A stretch of 64,000 nucleotides of DNA from the NCBI RefSeq assembly GCF_905175375.1, contig NZ_CAJIMS010000001.1, positions 1,240,001-1,304,000 on the forward strand, given 5' to 3'. A program made the position numbers and the translations under genes. Of this stretch, positions 34,505 through 43,832 are shown piece by piece; within the stretch, counting starts at the first letter, position 1; each line of letters begins with the position of its first letter. Below the pieces are notes generated by a model. That model saw nothing but the letters and a program-made list of their open reading frames with translations, made no database searches and had not been told where the DNA came from. Source of the stretch: Chryseobacterium aquaeductus. Its GTDB lineage: Bacteria; Bacteroidota; Bacteroidia; Flavobacteriales; Weeksellaceae.

Positions 34505-35638
34505 TTAAAGTCGTTGTCTTAAAACAGGAACTACAGAATTTTTCCATTCGTAAAAATCTCCCGCTACGATATGCTCTCTTGCAACTTTTACCAAATCTAA
34601 GTAAAATGCAAGATTATGAATTGAAGCAATCTGCTTTCCTAAATATTCCTTCGAAACGAATAAATGACGCACATACGCTTTAGAATATTCTCTATCTACA
34701 AAACTTGTCCCAAACTCATCTAACGGCGAAAAATCTTTCTTCCATCGTTCGTTTTTAAGATTCATTACGCCTTGCCAAGTGAAAAGCATTCCGTTTCTTG
34801 CGTTTCTGGTAGGCATCACACAATCCATCATGTCAATTCCCAAACCGATAGATTCCAGAATATTCCAAGGAGTTCCTACTCCCATCAAATATCTTGGCTT
34901 GTCTTTCGGTAAAATATCTGTTACCTCATCAGTGATTCTGTATAATTCATCTTCTGGCTCACCTACAGATAATCCGCCAATCGCATTTCCTTCTGCACCA
35001 GCTTCAGCAATGACTTCTGCCGAAATTTTTCTTAAATCTGAATAAGTAGAACCCTGAACAATTGGGAAAAATCTTTGTTTGTAGCCGTATAATTCGGGAT
35101 TTTTTTCATTCCAATCCATGCATCTTTTTAACCAGCGATGGGTCATATCCATAGACTTTTTTACCTGATTGTAATGTGCAGGATAAGCAACACATTCGTC
35201 AAAAGCCATGAAAATATCTGCACCGATTTGTCTTTGAATTTCCATTGACTTCTCCGGAGTGAACAAATGAACGCTACCGTCAATGTGCGATTTGAATTTC
35301 ACTCCTTCTTCAGACATTTTTCTTGTCCCTGAAAGTGAAAAAACCTGAAAACCACCTGAATCTGTAAGAATCGGAAGATCCCAATTCATAAATTTATGCA
35401 AACCTCCAGCTTCCTGCATTACTTCCATACCCGGACGAAGATAAAGATGATACGTATTTCCCAAAATGATCTGAGCTTTTATATCATCCCGTAATTCTCT
35501 CTGATGTACTGTTTTCACACTTGCTACAGTTCCTACCGGCATGAAAATCGGAGTTTGCACCACACCGTGAGCTGTTACCAACTCTCCTGCTCTTGCTTTC
35601 CCCTGTGAAGTTTTTTCTATCTTAAAAAATTGCTGCAT
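34505..35638 (-). CDS. tgt: tRNA-guanine transglycosylase (queuosine)
   Basis: Tgt replaces guanine-34 with preQ1 in tRNAs for Asp, Asn, His and Tyr. The 377-residue protein has DSGGFQVFSL, the GLSVGEP segment and MDCVMPTRNARNG with the catalytic aspartate. The region that normally holds three zinc-binding cysteines (family pattern CDCYTC before RNYSRAY) reads GTSFVD before REYSKAY, so all three cysteines are absent, although the fourth ligand, His in IHNL, is kept. The enzyme is otherwise complete, so it may be zinc-free. It is followed by the LptF/G permease. Confidence 0.93.
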   Translation of the reverse strand: MQQFFKIEKTSQGKARAGELVTAHGVVQTPIFMPVGTVASVKTVHQRELRDDIKAQIILGNTYHLYLRPGMEVMQEAGGLHKFMNWDLPILTDSGGFQVFSLSGTRKMSEEGVKFKSHIDGSVHLFTPEKSMEIQRQIGADIFMAFDECVAYPAHYNQVKKSMDMTHRWLKRCMDWNEKNPELYGYKQRFFPIVQGSTYSDLRKISAEVIAEAGAEGNAIGGLSVGEPEDELYRITDEVTDILPKDKPRYLMGVGTPWNILESIGLGIDMMDCVMPTRNARNGMLFTWQGVMNLKNERWKKDFSPLDEFGTSFVDREYSKAYVRHLFVSKEYLGKQIASIHNLAFYLDLVKVAREHIVAGDFYEWKNSVVPVLRQRL

Positions 35639-35641
35639 ATT

Positions 35642-36010
35642 TTATCTTACTAATGTGGGAGCTGTTGTGTCTGGTTTAGATTTACTTTCCACAAAACCTT
35701 TTGCTTTCGGATCTTTTTCTAAAAGAATTTCCTGTGCATTATCCACAATTTTACTCATTTTTCCTGTTGCCACATAATATTTATAACTTTCGACAAAATC
35801 GTCAGCTTTTACATTGTGGCTTTTAAGAATGTATCTTGTTCCGCTTTCTAAATTTTTATCCTGAAATGTATTGGTCACCTGATCATTGATTGCTAAATCT
35901 GCCATAATCTCAGACATGATACTTTTATCCAAAAGATTTTTCGGCTTATCAATATATTCACTGCAAGAAATCAAAAACAGAAAAACAAAAAGTGCGCTTA
36001 GTCTTCTCAT
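35642..36010 (-). CDS. DUF4296 lipoprotein
   Basis: The 122-residue protein has a lipoprotein signal with Cys16 in FLISCSEY and then the DUF4296 pattern. This includes IMSEIMADLAINDQV, and helices around GTRYILKSHNVKADDFVESYKYYVATGKM. The family is limited to Bacteroidetes and its role is unknown. It overlaps the end of the glycosyltransferase gene by 4 bases and stops 3 bases before tgt, so all of these are one transcription unit. Confidence 0.85.
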   Translation of the reverse strand: MRRLSALFVFLFLISCSEYIDKPKNLLDKSIMSEIMADLAINDQVTNTFQDKNLESGTRYILKSHNVKADDFVESYKYYVATGKMSKIVDNAQEILLEKDPKAKGFVESKSKPDTTAPTLVR

Positions 36011-36723
36011 AATTTATTGATTATCGATTTCCATTTTAAATTTAAAACACCAAATACTGCCTCATGAATGATGCCACCATTCATTTTACTTTCGCCCAAT
36101 TCACGGTTGGTGAAAATAATCGGGACTTCTACGATTTTAAAACCCTTTTTAAAAGTTCTGAATTTCATTTCAATCTGAAAACCATATCCTTTTAATTTAA
36201 CATTATCCAAACCGATTTCATCCAAAACTTTCCTTGAAAAACAAACAAAACCTGCTGTCGTATCGTGAATTGATAATCCTAAAATAAACCTCACATATTT
36301 TGACGCAAAATACGACAACAAAACTCTTCCCATAGGCCAATTGACCACGTTTACACCTTTTGAGTAACGCGAACCGACTGCCATATCAGCATTCAGACAA
36401 GCTTCAAACAGTTTAGGCAAATCATTCGGGTTGTGAGAAAAATCTGCATCCATCTCAAAAATGTAATCGTAATTATTTTGCAATGCCCATTTAAAACCAT
36501 GAATATACGCTTTCCCTAATCCATCTTTGATATGTCTTATTGATAAATGTAAAGTGTGAGGATGGATTTTTTGTAGTTCTTTTACAATATCTGCCGTTTT
36601 ATCGGGCGAAGAATCGTCTACAACCAAGATATGAAACTCCTGATCCAACGCAAAAACAGAAGAAATTATCTTTTCGATATTCTCTTTTTCGTTGTATGTT
36701 GGGATGATGACGAGTTTTTTCAT
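36007..36723 (-). CDS. Polyprenol monophosphomannose synthase-like glycosyltransferase (family 2)
   Basis: The 238-residue enzyme begins MKKLVIIPTYNEKENIEK and has the GT2 nucleotide-binding aspartates in VVDDSSPDKT and the metal-binding triad in FEMDADFSHNP. The GLGKAYIHGF and LKGYGFQIEMKFR segments resemble dolichyl-phosphate mannose synthases without the C-terminal membrane anchor. It would load mannose or another sugar onto a polyprenyl phosphate for later use outside the membrane. An upstream in-frame ATG gives 15 extra residues and is rejected. It is divergent from the DUF4271 gene. Confidence 0.88.
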   Translation of the reverse strand: MKKLVIIPTYNEKENIEKIISSVFALDQEFHILVVDDSSPDKTADIVKELQKIHPHTLHLSIRHIKDGLGKAYIHGFKWALQNNYDYIFEMDADFSHNPNDLPKLFEACLNADMAVGSRYSKGVNVVNWPMGRVLLSYFASKYVRFILGLSIHDTTAGFVCFSRKVLDEIGLDNVKLKGYGFQIEMKFRTFKKGFKIVEVPIIFTNRELGESKMNGGIIHEAVFGVLNLKWKSIINKL

Positions 36724-36777
36724 TTCAATTTGCAAAGATAAGTTATTTAAGCTTTTTATTTTATACAAAATAATCTA

Positions 36778-36785
36778 TAATTTTG
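36778..36785 (+). promoter_or_regulatory. -7 box for the DUF4271-hemD operon
   Basis: TAATTTTG matches TAnnTTTG and lies 14 bases before the proposed TTG start at 36800. Confidence 0.5.
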
Positions 36786-36799
36786 CAAAAAATATTCAG

Positions 36800-37468
36800 T
36801 TGCCGCAATCCCAAGATTTTATCAATCATATCAGAATACCCGAGAATAACGATTGGGTGGTTTTCATCCTCTTAGGATGCCTTTTCTTATACATCTTTAT
36901 GATGAATGTAATAGAAAGAGAAGCTAATCTCAGAGATTTTCTTTTACAGAAATACTTTGATTCTAGTAATAATCTACCCAGCTGGATCCTTACTTCCTTT
37001 GTAATCACATTAACTTTATCCGTTTTAATATCTCAATACATTCCGGTAGTCCCTGAGTTTGCAGCAAAACTGCAATTATTTGGTTACCACTTGAATAAAT
37101 TCGGATATTGCTTCACTATTGTTTCGTTATTTTATTTTCTGAGAACGGCATTAGGATTTTTATATTACCAAAGCATTGGTGACGGAAAAAAATGGACTAT
37201 TTTTTATTTTACCTCAACAAAGTTTCATTTTACCTTATCAATTTTGGTCATTATTCTGTGTATCACTCACTACTACTTTCCTATTGACAGAAATCAAGCT
37301 TTTCTTTACTATTTTTACTTTTTTGTTTTTGTTTTTGTTTTCAAAATTTTATTCTACTTATTTCACAGGAACAATATATTACCACAAAAATGGTATTATA
37401 AATTTTTGTATATTTGCACGCTTCAAATAGCACCTTTGTTGTTGCTATGGAAGTTATTATTTATTTAA
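36800..37468 (+). CDS. DUF4271 family membrane protein, probable TTG start
   Basis: This is a membrane protein of about 222 residues with roughly six helices (WVVFILLGCLFLYIF, SWILTSFVITLTLSVLI, then four more). Position before hemD and size fit the DUF4271 family of Bacteroidetes; function unknown. The start is unusual. The first ATG within the coding part would remove helix 1, and the ATGs further upstream (36692, 36707) lie inside the divergent glycosyltransferase gene. The TTG at 36800 is 14 bases after an exact -7 box and keeps the whole domain. It ends 10 bases before hemD. Confidence 0.7.
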   Translation: MPQSQDFINHIRIPENNDWVVFILLGCLFLYIFMMNVIEREANLRDFLLQKYFDSSNNLPSWILTSFVITLTLSVLISQYIPVVPEFAAKLQLFGYHLNKFGYCFTIVSLFYFLRTALGFLYYQSIGDGKKWTIFYFTSTKFHFTLSILVIILCITHYYFPIDRNQAFLYYFYFFVFVFVFKILFYLFHRNNILPQKWYYKFLYICTLQIAPLLLLWKLLFI

Positions 37469-37478
37469 TAGAAACAAG

Positions 37479-38219
37479 ATGAGAATAAAGTCTATATTGG
37501 TTTCTCAACCAGCGCCTAGTGAGTCTTCTCCATATTTGGAAATAGCGAAGAAGGAAAAAATAAAGATTGATTTCCGTCCTTTTATTCACGTTGCAGGGGT
37601 TGACAACAAAGAGCTCAGAACTCAGAAAATAGATTTAACGCAATATACAGGTATTATTTTTACCAGTAAAAATGCTATAGATCACTACTTCAGACTTGCG
37701 GAGGAATTACGATTCTCTGTACCCGATACGATGAGATACATCTGCCAATCTGAGGCGATTGCAAACTACCTTCAGAAGCACATTGTCTACAGAAAGAGGA
37801 AAATCAGTTTTGGTGAGAAAAACTTTACAGACCTTGCGCCTCTGTTCAAAAAATTCCCTACTGAAAAATATTTATTACCTTCATCTGATGTTTTGAGTCC
37901 GGATATTCCGAAAACTTTGGATGCAGCAAATATTCAGTGGACAAGAGCAATCATGTACAGAACGGTTTGCAGTGATTTGACAGACATCAATATCGCAGAT
38001 TACGATATGTTGGTTTTCTTTAGTCCGCAAGGAATCAAATCATTACAACAAAACTTTCCAAACTTCAAGCAAGAAAATACAAAAATCGGAGTTTTTGGAC
38101 CCACAACCTCATCAGCAGCCGAAGATGCAGGATTGAAAATTGACCTCATGGCTCCCACAAAGGAAACACCATCCATGACAATGGCACTTGAAAAATATAT
38201 CAAAAGCTTACACAAATAG
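37479..38219 (+). CDS. hemD: Uroporphyrinogen-III synthase
   Basis: HemD closes hydroxymethylbilane to uroporphyrinogen III in heme synthesis. The 246-residue protein has the weakly conserved two-lobed pattern of the family: SILVSQPAPSESSPY, GIIFTSKNAIDHYF, MLVFFSPQGIKSLQQNF and KIGVFGPTTSSAAEDAGLKI. The last two motifs are the most typical. It follows DUF4271 as is usual in Flavobacteriia and ends at a strong terminator. Other heme genes are not nearby. Confidence 0.9.
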   Translation: MRIKSILVSQPAPSESSPYLEIAKKEKIKIDFRPFIHVAGVDNKELRTQKIDLTQYTGIIFTSKNAIDHYFRLAEELRFSVPDTMRYICQSEAIANYLQKHIVYRKRKISFGEKNFTDLAPLFKKFPTEKYLLPSSDVLSPDIPKTLDAANIQWTRAIMYRTVCSDLTDINIADYDMLVFFSPQGIKSLQQNFPNFKQENTKIGVFGPTTSSAAEDAGLKIDLMAPTKETPSMTMALEKYIKSLHK

Positions 38220-38241
38220 CTTTTAGACTCTATACAAAAAC

Positions 38242-38278
38242 AGCCGTCTTTTCGATTAAAGGAAAGATGGCTTTTTTT
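38242..38278 (+). terminator. Terminator after hemD
   Basis: AGCCGTCTTT / AAAGATGGCT with an 11-base loop and seven Ts. Confidence 0.85.
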
Positions 38279-38365
38279 AATTAAATTTGAACAAGAATTA
38301 ATATTGAACAAATTTTCGGCAAATAACTAACGAAAAAAGATTCAATTTAAAATTAAAAAATTCGA

Positions 38366-40411
38366 ATGAAAGCTCCTAAAGCAAAAAAAATAGAAAATAT
38401 ACTCGAAATTCACGGAGATAAAAGAAATGACCCTTATTTCTGGATGAACGATCGAGAAAACCCTGAAGTGATCAAATATCTTGAAGAAGAAAATGCTTAC
38501 GAAGAAGCGATGATGAAAGAGACGGAAGCTTTCCAGGAAGATCTTTACGAGGAAATGAAAGCCCGTTACAAAAAAGACGATGAATCACTACCCTATTTTT
38601 TCAATGAGTATTGGTACATCGTGCGTTATGAAGAAGGCAAAGAATATCCTATTTTCTGCAGAAGATTTCAGACGATGGAAAATGCGGAAGAAATTATTCT
38701 TGATGTCAACATTCTTGCAGAAGGTCACGAGTTTTTTGAAGTTGCGAATGTTGCGGTAAGTCCGAATAACGAGTTGGTTTCTTTTTCAGAAGATAATGTG
38801 GGAAGAAGAATCTACAGTTTGAATTTCAAAAATTTGAAGACTGGCGAAATTCTTTCAGACAAAATAGAAAATACGACCGGAAAAGCTGTTTGGGCAAATG
38901 ACAATAAACACATATTTTACATCAGAAAAGATGAAAGCCTTCGTGCGTATAAAGTTTATCGACATGAATTGGGAACAAATCCTTCAGAGGACGTTTTGAT
39001 TTTCCATGAAGAAGATGAAACTTTTGACGTGAATGTTTTTAAAACGAAATCTTTAGAATACATTTTTCTGGCAAGTTCGAGTACGATTTCTGATGAGCAT
39101 CATTTCATACCATCAGACAACGTTTTTGCAGAATGGAAAGTCATTCAGCCAAGAATAGATGATCTGGAATATTCTGTTGAACATTACGAAGATGAATTTT
39201 ATATCATCACCAATGCAGACGAAGCTACCAATTTTAAAATTGTAAAAACGAAAATCGCTAATTGCGGAATGGAAAACTGGGTAGATGTGATCCCTCATCG
39301 TGCCGAAGTTTTGTTGGAAGGTTTTGAGATTTTCAGAGATTATCTCGTTTTGGAAGAAAGAGAACAAGGTCTTTTACAGATAAAGATCATCAACGAAAAA
39401 AGCGGAGAAACGCATGATTTGCCTTTTTCAGACCCAACTTATACGGCTTATATTGGTTTAAATTTAGAATTTAATACCGAGATTTTACGTTACGGCTACA
39501 CTTCGCTTACGGTTCCGAATTCTACATTTGAATACAACATGAAAGACAAAACCACCAAACTTCTGAAACAACAGGAAGTTTTGGGCGGGAAATTTGTCGC
39601 AGAAAATTATATTTCAGAAAGAATCTGGGCAGACTCAAGAGATGGAGAAGTTAAAATTCCTATTTCGTTGGTTTATCACAAAGACACTCAAAAAACAGCT
39701 GAAACGCCGGTTCTTTTATATGGATACGGAAGTTACGGACACACGGTTGATGCGAGTTTTTCTAATGTGAGACTTTCAATTTTGGATCGAGGTTTTATTT
39801 ATGCAATTGCTCACATCCGAGGTGGAGAATATTTGGGAAGAGAATGGTATGAAGACGGAAAAATGTTGTTTAAAAAGAATACTTTTTTCGATTTCATCGA
39901 TGCCGGAAAATATTTAATTAAAGAAAACTATACTTCTTCAAAACATTTGTACGCAATGGGCGGAAGCGCCGGAGGTTTGCTGGTGGGAGCTGTTGTAAAC
40001 TACGAGCCACAACTATTTAACGGAATTGTCGCACAAGTACCTTTTGTAGATGTTGTGACGACTATGTTGGATGAAACCATTCCTTTGACAACTGGAGAAT
40101 ATGACGAGTGGGGAAATCCGAACGACGAAGAATATTATCATTACATGAAAGATTATTCGCCATACGACAATGTAGAGGCAAAGGATTATCCTCACATGCT
40201 GATTACTACAGGTTTTCACGATTCTCAGGTACAATATTGGGAACCTGCAAAATGGGTTGCAAAATTACGTGAATTGAAAACTGACGATAATCTTTTATTA
40301 TTCAAAACTGATATGAGTTCTGGTCATGGCGGTGCTAGCGGAAGATTTGAATCATTAAAAGAAGATGCATTGGAATATGCATTTTTGATGAAACTTGAAA
40401 ATAAAATTTAA
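38366..40411 (+). CDS. S9 family peptidase, oligopeptidase B-like
   Basis: The 681-residue cytoplasmic serine peptidase (no signal peptide) belongs to the prolyl oligopeptidase clan. An N-terminal beta-propeller (about 60-400) precedes the alpha/beta hydrolase domain. The nucleophile lies in GGSAGGLL, the acid near HDSQVQYWEPAKW and the catalytic histidine in SSGHGGASGR. HIRGGEYLGREWYEDGK is typical of oligopeptidase B, which cuts after basic residues in short peptides. Acidic pairs that define the basic-residue preference cannot be assigned reliably by eye, so the specificity remains likely rather than sure. Confidence 0.9.
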   Translation: MKAPKAKKIENILEIHGDKRNDPYFWMNDRENPEVIKYLEEENAYEEAMMKETEAFQEDLYEEMKARYKKDDESLPYFFNEYWYIVRYEEGKEYPIFCRRFQTMENAEEIILDVNILAEGHEFFEVANVAVSPNNELVSFSEDNVGRRIYSLNFKNLKTGEILSDKIENTTGKAVWANDNKHIFYIRKDESLRAYKVYRHELGTNPSEDVLIFHEEDETFDVNVFKTKSLEYIFLASSSTISDEHHFIPSDNVFAEWKVIQPRIDDLEYSVEHYEDEFYIITNADEATNFKIVKTKIANCGMENWVDVIPHRAEVLLEGFEIFRDYLVLEEREQGLLQIKIINEKSGETHDLPFSDPTYTAYIGLNLEFNTEILRYGYTSLTVPNSTFEYNMKDKTTKLLKQQEVLGGKFVAENYISERIWADSRDGEVKIPISLVYHKDTQKTAETPVLLYGYGSYGHTVDASFSNVRLSILDRGFIYAIAHIRGGEYLGREWYEDGKMLFKKNTFFDFIDAGKYLIKENYTSSKHLYAMGGSAGGLLVGAVVNYEPQLFNGIVAQVPFVDVVTTMLDETIPLTTGEYDEWGNPNDEEYYHYMKDYSPYDNVEAKDYPHMLITTGFHDSQVQYWEPAKWVAKLRELKTDDNLLLFKTDMSSGHGGASGRFESLKEDALEYAFLMKLENKI

Positions 40412-40466
40412 TTAAAATCAAACGTAAAATCTTTGATTTAAACAAGATAAAACAAATTCTTAAAAT

Positions 40467-40808
40467 ATGACAGAAGCAGAATTATGGGCTAAGGTTGAAG
40501 AATTTTTTCAAATAAATTTCGACACAGAAAAACATCCGCAGATAGACACCATTTTATTTTTAATTGGTGTGCAGGAATTGGGAAGCGGACAACAGAAATA
40601 CACGAAAGACGATAAACTGAATATTTTACACATTGCAGTTTGTCGACTTCTTGAACCTTTCGGATATTTTAAATTTACTCATTATGACAAAGACGGATAT
40701 CCGCATTTTGAAGAAGTAGAAAAACTTCCGGAACTCAAACCTAATGAACAGCAGCTTTTAATGAAAAAAGCGATTATTCATTATTTTCAGGAAGAGAAAT
40801 TACTATAA
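40467..40808 (+). CDS. Conserved hypothetical protein, 113 residues
   Basis: I do not recognise this family. The protein is small, acidic and mainly helical with no signal peptide or membrane segment. It has VEEFFQINFDTEKHPQIDTI, LIGVQELGSG and FGYFKFTHYDKDGYPHFEE, and an aromatic C-terminus (IIHYFQEEKLL). The start 55 bases after the peptidase gene and the ordinary codon use argue that it is real. A bidirectional terminator follows. Confidence 0.75.
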   Translation: MTEAELWAKVEEFFQINFDTEKHPQIDTILFLIGVQELGSGQQKYTKDDKLNILHIAVCRLLEPFGYFKFTHYDKDGYPHFEEVEKLPELKPNEQQLLMKKAIIHYFQEEKLL

Positions 40809-40813
40809 ATTTA

Positions 40814-40842
40814 AAAGGAAAGCGATTATGCTTTCCTTTTTT
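40814..40842. terminator. Bidirectional terminator
   Basis: AAAGGAAAGC / GCTTTCCTTT with loop GATTAT, between two convergent genes. Confidence 0.85.
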
Positions 40843-40847
40843 GGTTA

Positions 40848-41333
40848 CTATTTTAAAATTTCTTCCAGCTGGTTAAGTCCCATTTTAAAACCTTCTTCAA
40901 AACCCATTTCCAACTGCTTTTTCATGTCTTCCTCACTTTGAAAGTGCATATTTACCGACAATTTGGTACCTTCTTCTACTCCTGTAAAACCTAGCAACCA
41001 TTTGGTCTGTGGAAAATCTTCATTAATTATTCCGTTTTCGTCACAGAAAGCATCCGTGCCGTCAAAATTTCTTCCGGTAGTGATCTCGCCATATTTTACG
41101 AGAGAATAAATTTTTTCTCCGTTCGGACCATTCATCGAATACAACCAGGTTCCACCCTCTTCAAAATTGAGGCTTTTGGTTTCGCACTTCCAAGGTTTCG
41201 GCGCCCACCACAAATCAAGCAGCTCTGATTGAGTAAAATAATCCCATACATTTGATGGTTGAGCATCATAGACCTTCATCACATAAATGCTTTTTGCATC
41301 ATAATCTTTATTAAATACGATTTCAGAATTCAT
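40848..41333 (-). CDS. SRPBCC/AHSA1 domain protein
   Basis: The 161-residue protein has the START-like SRPBCC fold typical of activators of Hsp90 ATPase homologue 1 (AHSA1) proteins. It shows RVYDAQ-like YVMKVYDAQPSNVWDYFT, the LLDLWWAPKPW motif, FEEGGTWLYSM, and a C-terminal helix GFKMGLNQLEEIL. Such proteins bind hydrophobic ligands or are stress-related. The ligand is unknown. A 16-residue in-frame extension upstream is hydrophobic and lacks support, so the ATG at 41333 is chosen. Confidence 0.87.
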   Translation of the reverse strand: MNSEIVFNKDYDAKSIYVMKVYDAQPSNVWDYFTQSELLDLWWAPKPWKCETKSLNFEEGGTWLYSMNGPNGEKIYSLVKYGEITTGRNFDGTDAFCDENGIINEDFPQTKWLLGFTGVEEGTKLSVNMHFQSEEDMKKQLEMGFEEGFKMGLNQLEEILK

Positions 41334-41530
41334 TCTTAATATTTTAATTAAAAGTAAAAATTTAATGTGAAAAATCACCAATTATTTCCCAACAAAAAAC
41401 CTTTGATTCCTAAAAAAATGTTAAAAAACACGATTTTAAGAAATAGTACATAATTTTTCGGCGCATTTTTTGTTTATATGGTCGTGAAATACTTAATTTT
41501 AACATTTGTAATTATAAATCATTATATTCA

Positions 41531-43078
41531 ATGAATAACAAATTCATCCCAATAATCTCAGTCTTCATGACAATTTCATTAATTGTCTTTGTAACACTGC
41601 AGTTTTATTGGCTTAAAGGATATTACGGAGCACTGGAGCAGGAGTTTTCCAATAAAGTATATACCGCTCTGGAAAATACCACAAAAACAGTTTCTGAATT
41701 AGAAGCTGAAAAACTATATAATAAATATTATGAAAACTTCAGAGATAACATTAAGGCAAACAGCAAACAACCTTCGTTGACGACGATCCAGCAGACGATT
41801 GATTCCGGAACTCAAACGTCAATCATCTACTCTAAAAATCTTATCGAACAAAAGCAATTTCCTATCAATAAAAGTGGAGATTCACTACGCTTAACTACAT
41901 TGTATTCAGATGGTGCCGCTTACACAATTAAAAAAGACACAACCAAAAGAGAAATATTGACTAGTGAAATTAATCAGAATATTGAAAATGGAGATTACAC
42001 TTTAAAGGAGTTTCTAGATGTGAGGGGTAACAATCTCCCAATCACAAAACGTGTCGACAGAAAAGTTTTAGACTCAATTATCAGTAAAGAACTGAGCATG
42101 AAGGGGATATCTGCTAACTTCGGTTATGGAGTTATGGATAAAAACAACAAATTGACCAATGTTGTCAACAAGATTTTTAAAGATAAAAAAGAAGGTAGCA
42201 CCTATTCTTATCCATTATTTACGGATACAAAAGACCGCACGCTGTATACTTTAGCCTTAGTTTTTCCGAAAAAGGAATATTCTTTGGCAATGAACAACTG
42301 GCCAATGCTATTAGGAACATTTCTGTCTTTGCTTACCATTCTCGGCATTTATATTATTTCTATCAATTATATGATGAGGCAGAAAAAAATAGCGGAAATC
42401 AAAACAGATTTTATCAACAATATGTCTCATGAGTTCAAAACTCCGTTAGCTACCATTTCTGTAGCAACAGATTCTTTGGCTAATGATAAAATTGCTACAA
42501 ATCCCGAAAAAGTAAGGTACTATTCGGCATTGATCAAGCAAGAAAATCTCAGGATGAAAAAGCAGGTAGAGAACGTTCTTAATATGTCTAAACTAGAACG
42601 GAATGAAGTAAAACTGTTTTTGAAAGAAACCAATGTAAGAGAACTCATCAAAAAAACAACAGAATCGTTTGGTTTAATTGTTTCCCAGAGAAACGGTACG
42701 TTGAGACAGGAGTTTAATGCCAACAAATACATCTTTAAAATTGATGAATTTCATATTTCAAATATGCTGGTCAACCTTTTGGATAATGCTAACAAATATT
42801 CTACCGACGCACCTGAAATCGACATAAAAACCCGAAACGAAGGCAATTGGTACGTGATCGAAATCTCTGATAAAGGAATGGGAATGGAAACAGAAAATAA
42901 AACCAAGATTTTTGAAAAATTCTTCAGAGAAGAAACCGGAAATATCCATAACGTAAAAGGACAAGGATTAGGTTTGTCTTATGTGAAAAAAATAATCGAA
43001 CTACATAAAGGTCAAGTGATTGTAGATTCGGAAAAGGAAAGAGGAAGTACTTTTATCATTAAACTTCCAATGGCTTGA
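41531..43078 (+). CDS. Sensor histidine kinase (RprX-like)
   Basis: This 515-residue membrane kinase has helix 1 at about 7-27, a periplasmic sensor region of about 230 residues and helix 2 at about 257-281, with no clear HAMP domain. The dimerisation domain has the phosphate-accepting His300 in NNMSHEFKTPLATIS, and the ATPase domain shows NLLDNANKYS, SDKGMGM and GQGLGLSYVKKI. It is followed 38 bases later by its response regulator. The arrangement and the SHEFKTPLATIS box resemble RprX of Bacteroides. The signal sensed is unknown. The metal-locus genes start 90 bases after the regulator. Confidence 0.9.
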   Translation: MNNKFIPIISVFMTISLIVFVTLQFYWLKGYYGALEQEFSNKVYTALENTTKTVSELEAEKLYNKYYENFRDNIKANSKQPSLTTIQQTIDSGTQTSIIYSKNLIEQKQFPINKSGDSLRLTTLYSDGAAYTIKKDTTKREILTSEINQNIENGDYTLKEFLDVRGNNLPITKRVDRKVLDSIISKELSMKGISANFGYGVMDKNNKLTNVVNKIFKDKKEGSTYSYPLFTDTKDRTLYTLALVFPKKEYSLAMNNWPMLLGTFLSLLTILGIYIISINYMMRQKKIAEIKTDFINNMSHEFKTPLATISVATDSLANDKIATNPEKVRYYSALIKQENLRMKKQVENVLNMSKLERNEVKLFLKETNVRELIKKTTESFGLIVSQRNGTLRQEFNANKYIFKIDEFHISNMLVNLLDNANKYSTDAPEIDIKTRNEGNWYVIEISDKGMGMETENKTKIFEKFFREETGNIHNVKGQGLGLSYVKKIIELHKGQVIVDSEKERGSTFIIKLPMA

Positions 43079-43116
43079 TAAGAAATGATAATTTATAATT
43101 AAATAAACAAAAAGAT

Positions 43117-43803
43117 ATGAGCAACAGAATATTATTAGTAGAAGACGACCAGAGCTTCGGAGCGGTTTTGAAAGACTACCTCTCTATCAATAATTTTGAA
43201 GTGACTTTGGCGGTAGACGGCGAACAAGGGCTGAAAGAATTTACAGAAAACGAATTTGACATTTGTATTTTTGATGTAATGATGCCAAAAAAAGACGGTT
43301 TCTCTCTAGCAGAAGACGTGAAAAAGATTGACAAAAATACACCAATCATATTCCTTACCGCAAGAAATATGAGAGAAGATATTTTAAAGGGTTATCAGTT
43401 GGGTGCTGATGATTACATCACAAAACCATTTGATACAGAGCTACTTCTCTATAAAATCAAAGCGATTCTTCAGAGAAGTTCTACGATAGAAAACGAAGAG
43501 CAAGAGCAATTCAAGATCAGCAATATTTTCTTTGATTCTATGTTGAGACAATTGAGAGTGGGAGATAATGATTACAAACTTTCTCCTAAAGAAAATGAGC
43601 TTCTAAAGCTTCTTTGTCTGCACAGAAACGATTTTATGCCGAGAGATTTGGCACTTAGAAAAATCTGGAAAAAAGAAAATTACTTCACCGCAAGAAGTAT
43701 GGACGTTTATATTGCTAAATTGAGAAAATTGTTGAAAGAAGACGACGGTTTAGAAATCATCAACGTTCACGGAGAAGGTTTCAGACTTTTGGTAAAGAAC
43801 TAA
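43117..43803 (+). CDS. OmpR-family response regulator (RprY-like)
   Basis: The 228-residue regulator has a receiver domain with acidic pocket VEDD, phosphorylation site Asp53 in CIFDVMMPKKDG, LTARN and KPFDTELL. A winged-helix DNA-binding domain follows (about 130-228, KLSPKENELLKLLCLHRND, SMDVYIAKLRKLL, GEGFRLLV). It is co-transcribed with the kinase upstream. Targets are unknown. A dyad at 43833-43870 and the following metal-locus genes are candidates by position only. Confidence 0.93.
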   Translation: MSNRILLVEDDQSFGAVLKDYLSINNFEVTLAVDGEQGLKEFTENEFDICIFDVMMPKKDGFSLAEDVKKIDKNTPIIFLTARNMREDILKGYQLGADDYITKPFDTELLLYKIKAILQRSSTIENEEQEQFKISNIFFDSMLRQLRVGDNDYKLSPKENELLKLLCLHRNDFMPRDLALRKIWKKENYFTARSMDVYIAKLRKLLKEDDGLEIINVHGEGFRLLVKN

Positions 43804-43832
43804 ACAAACGTTAAAAAAGCAATACAATACAC

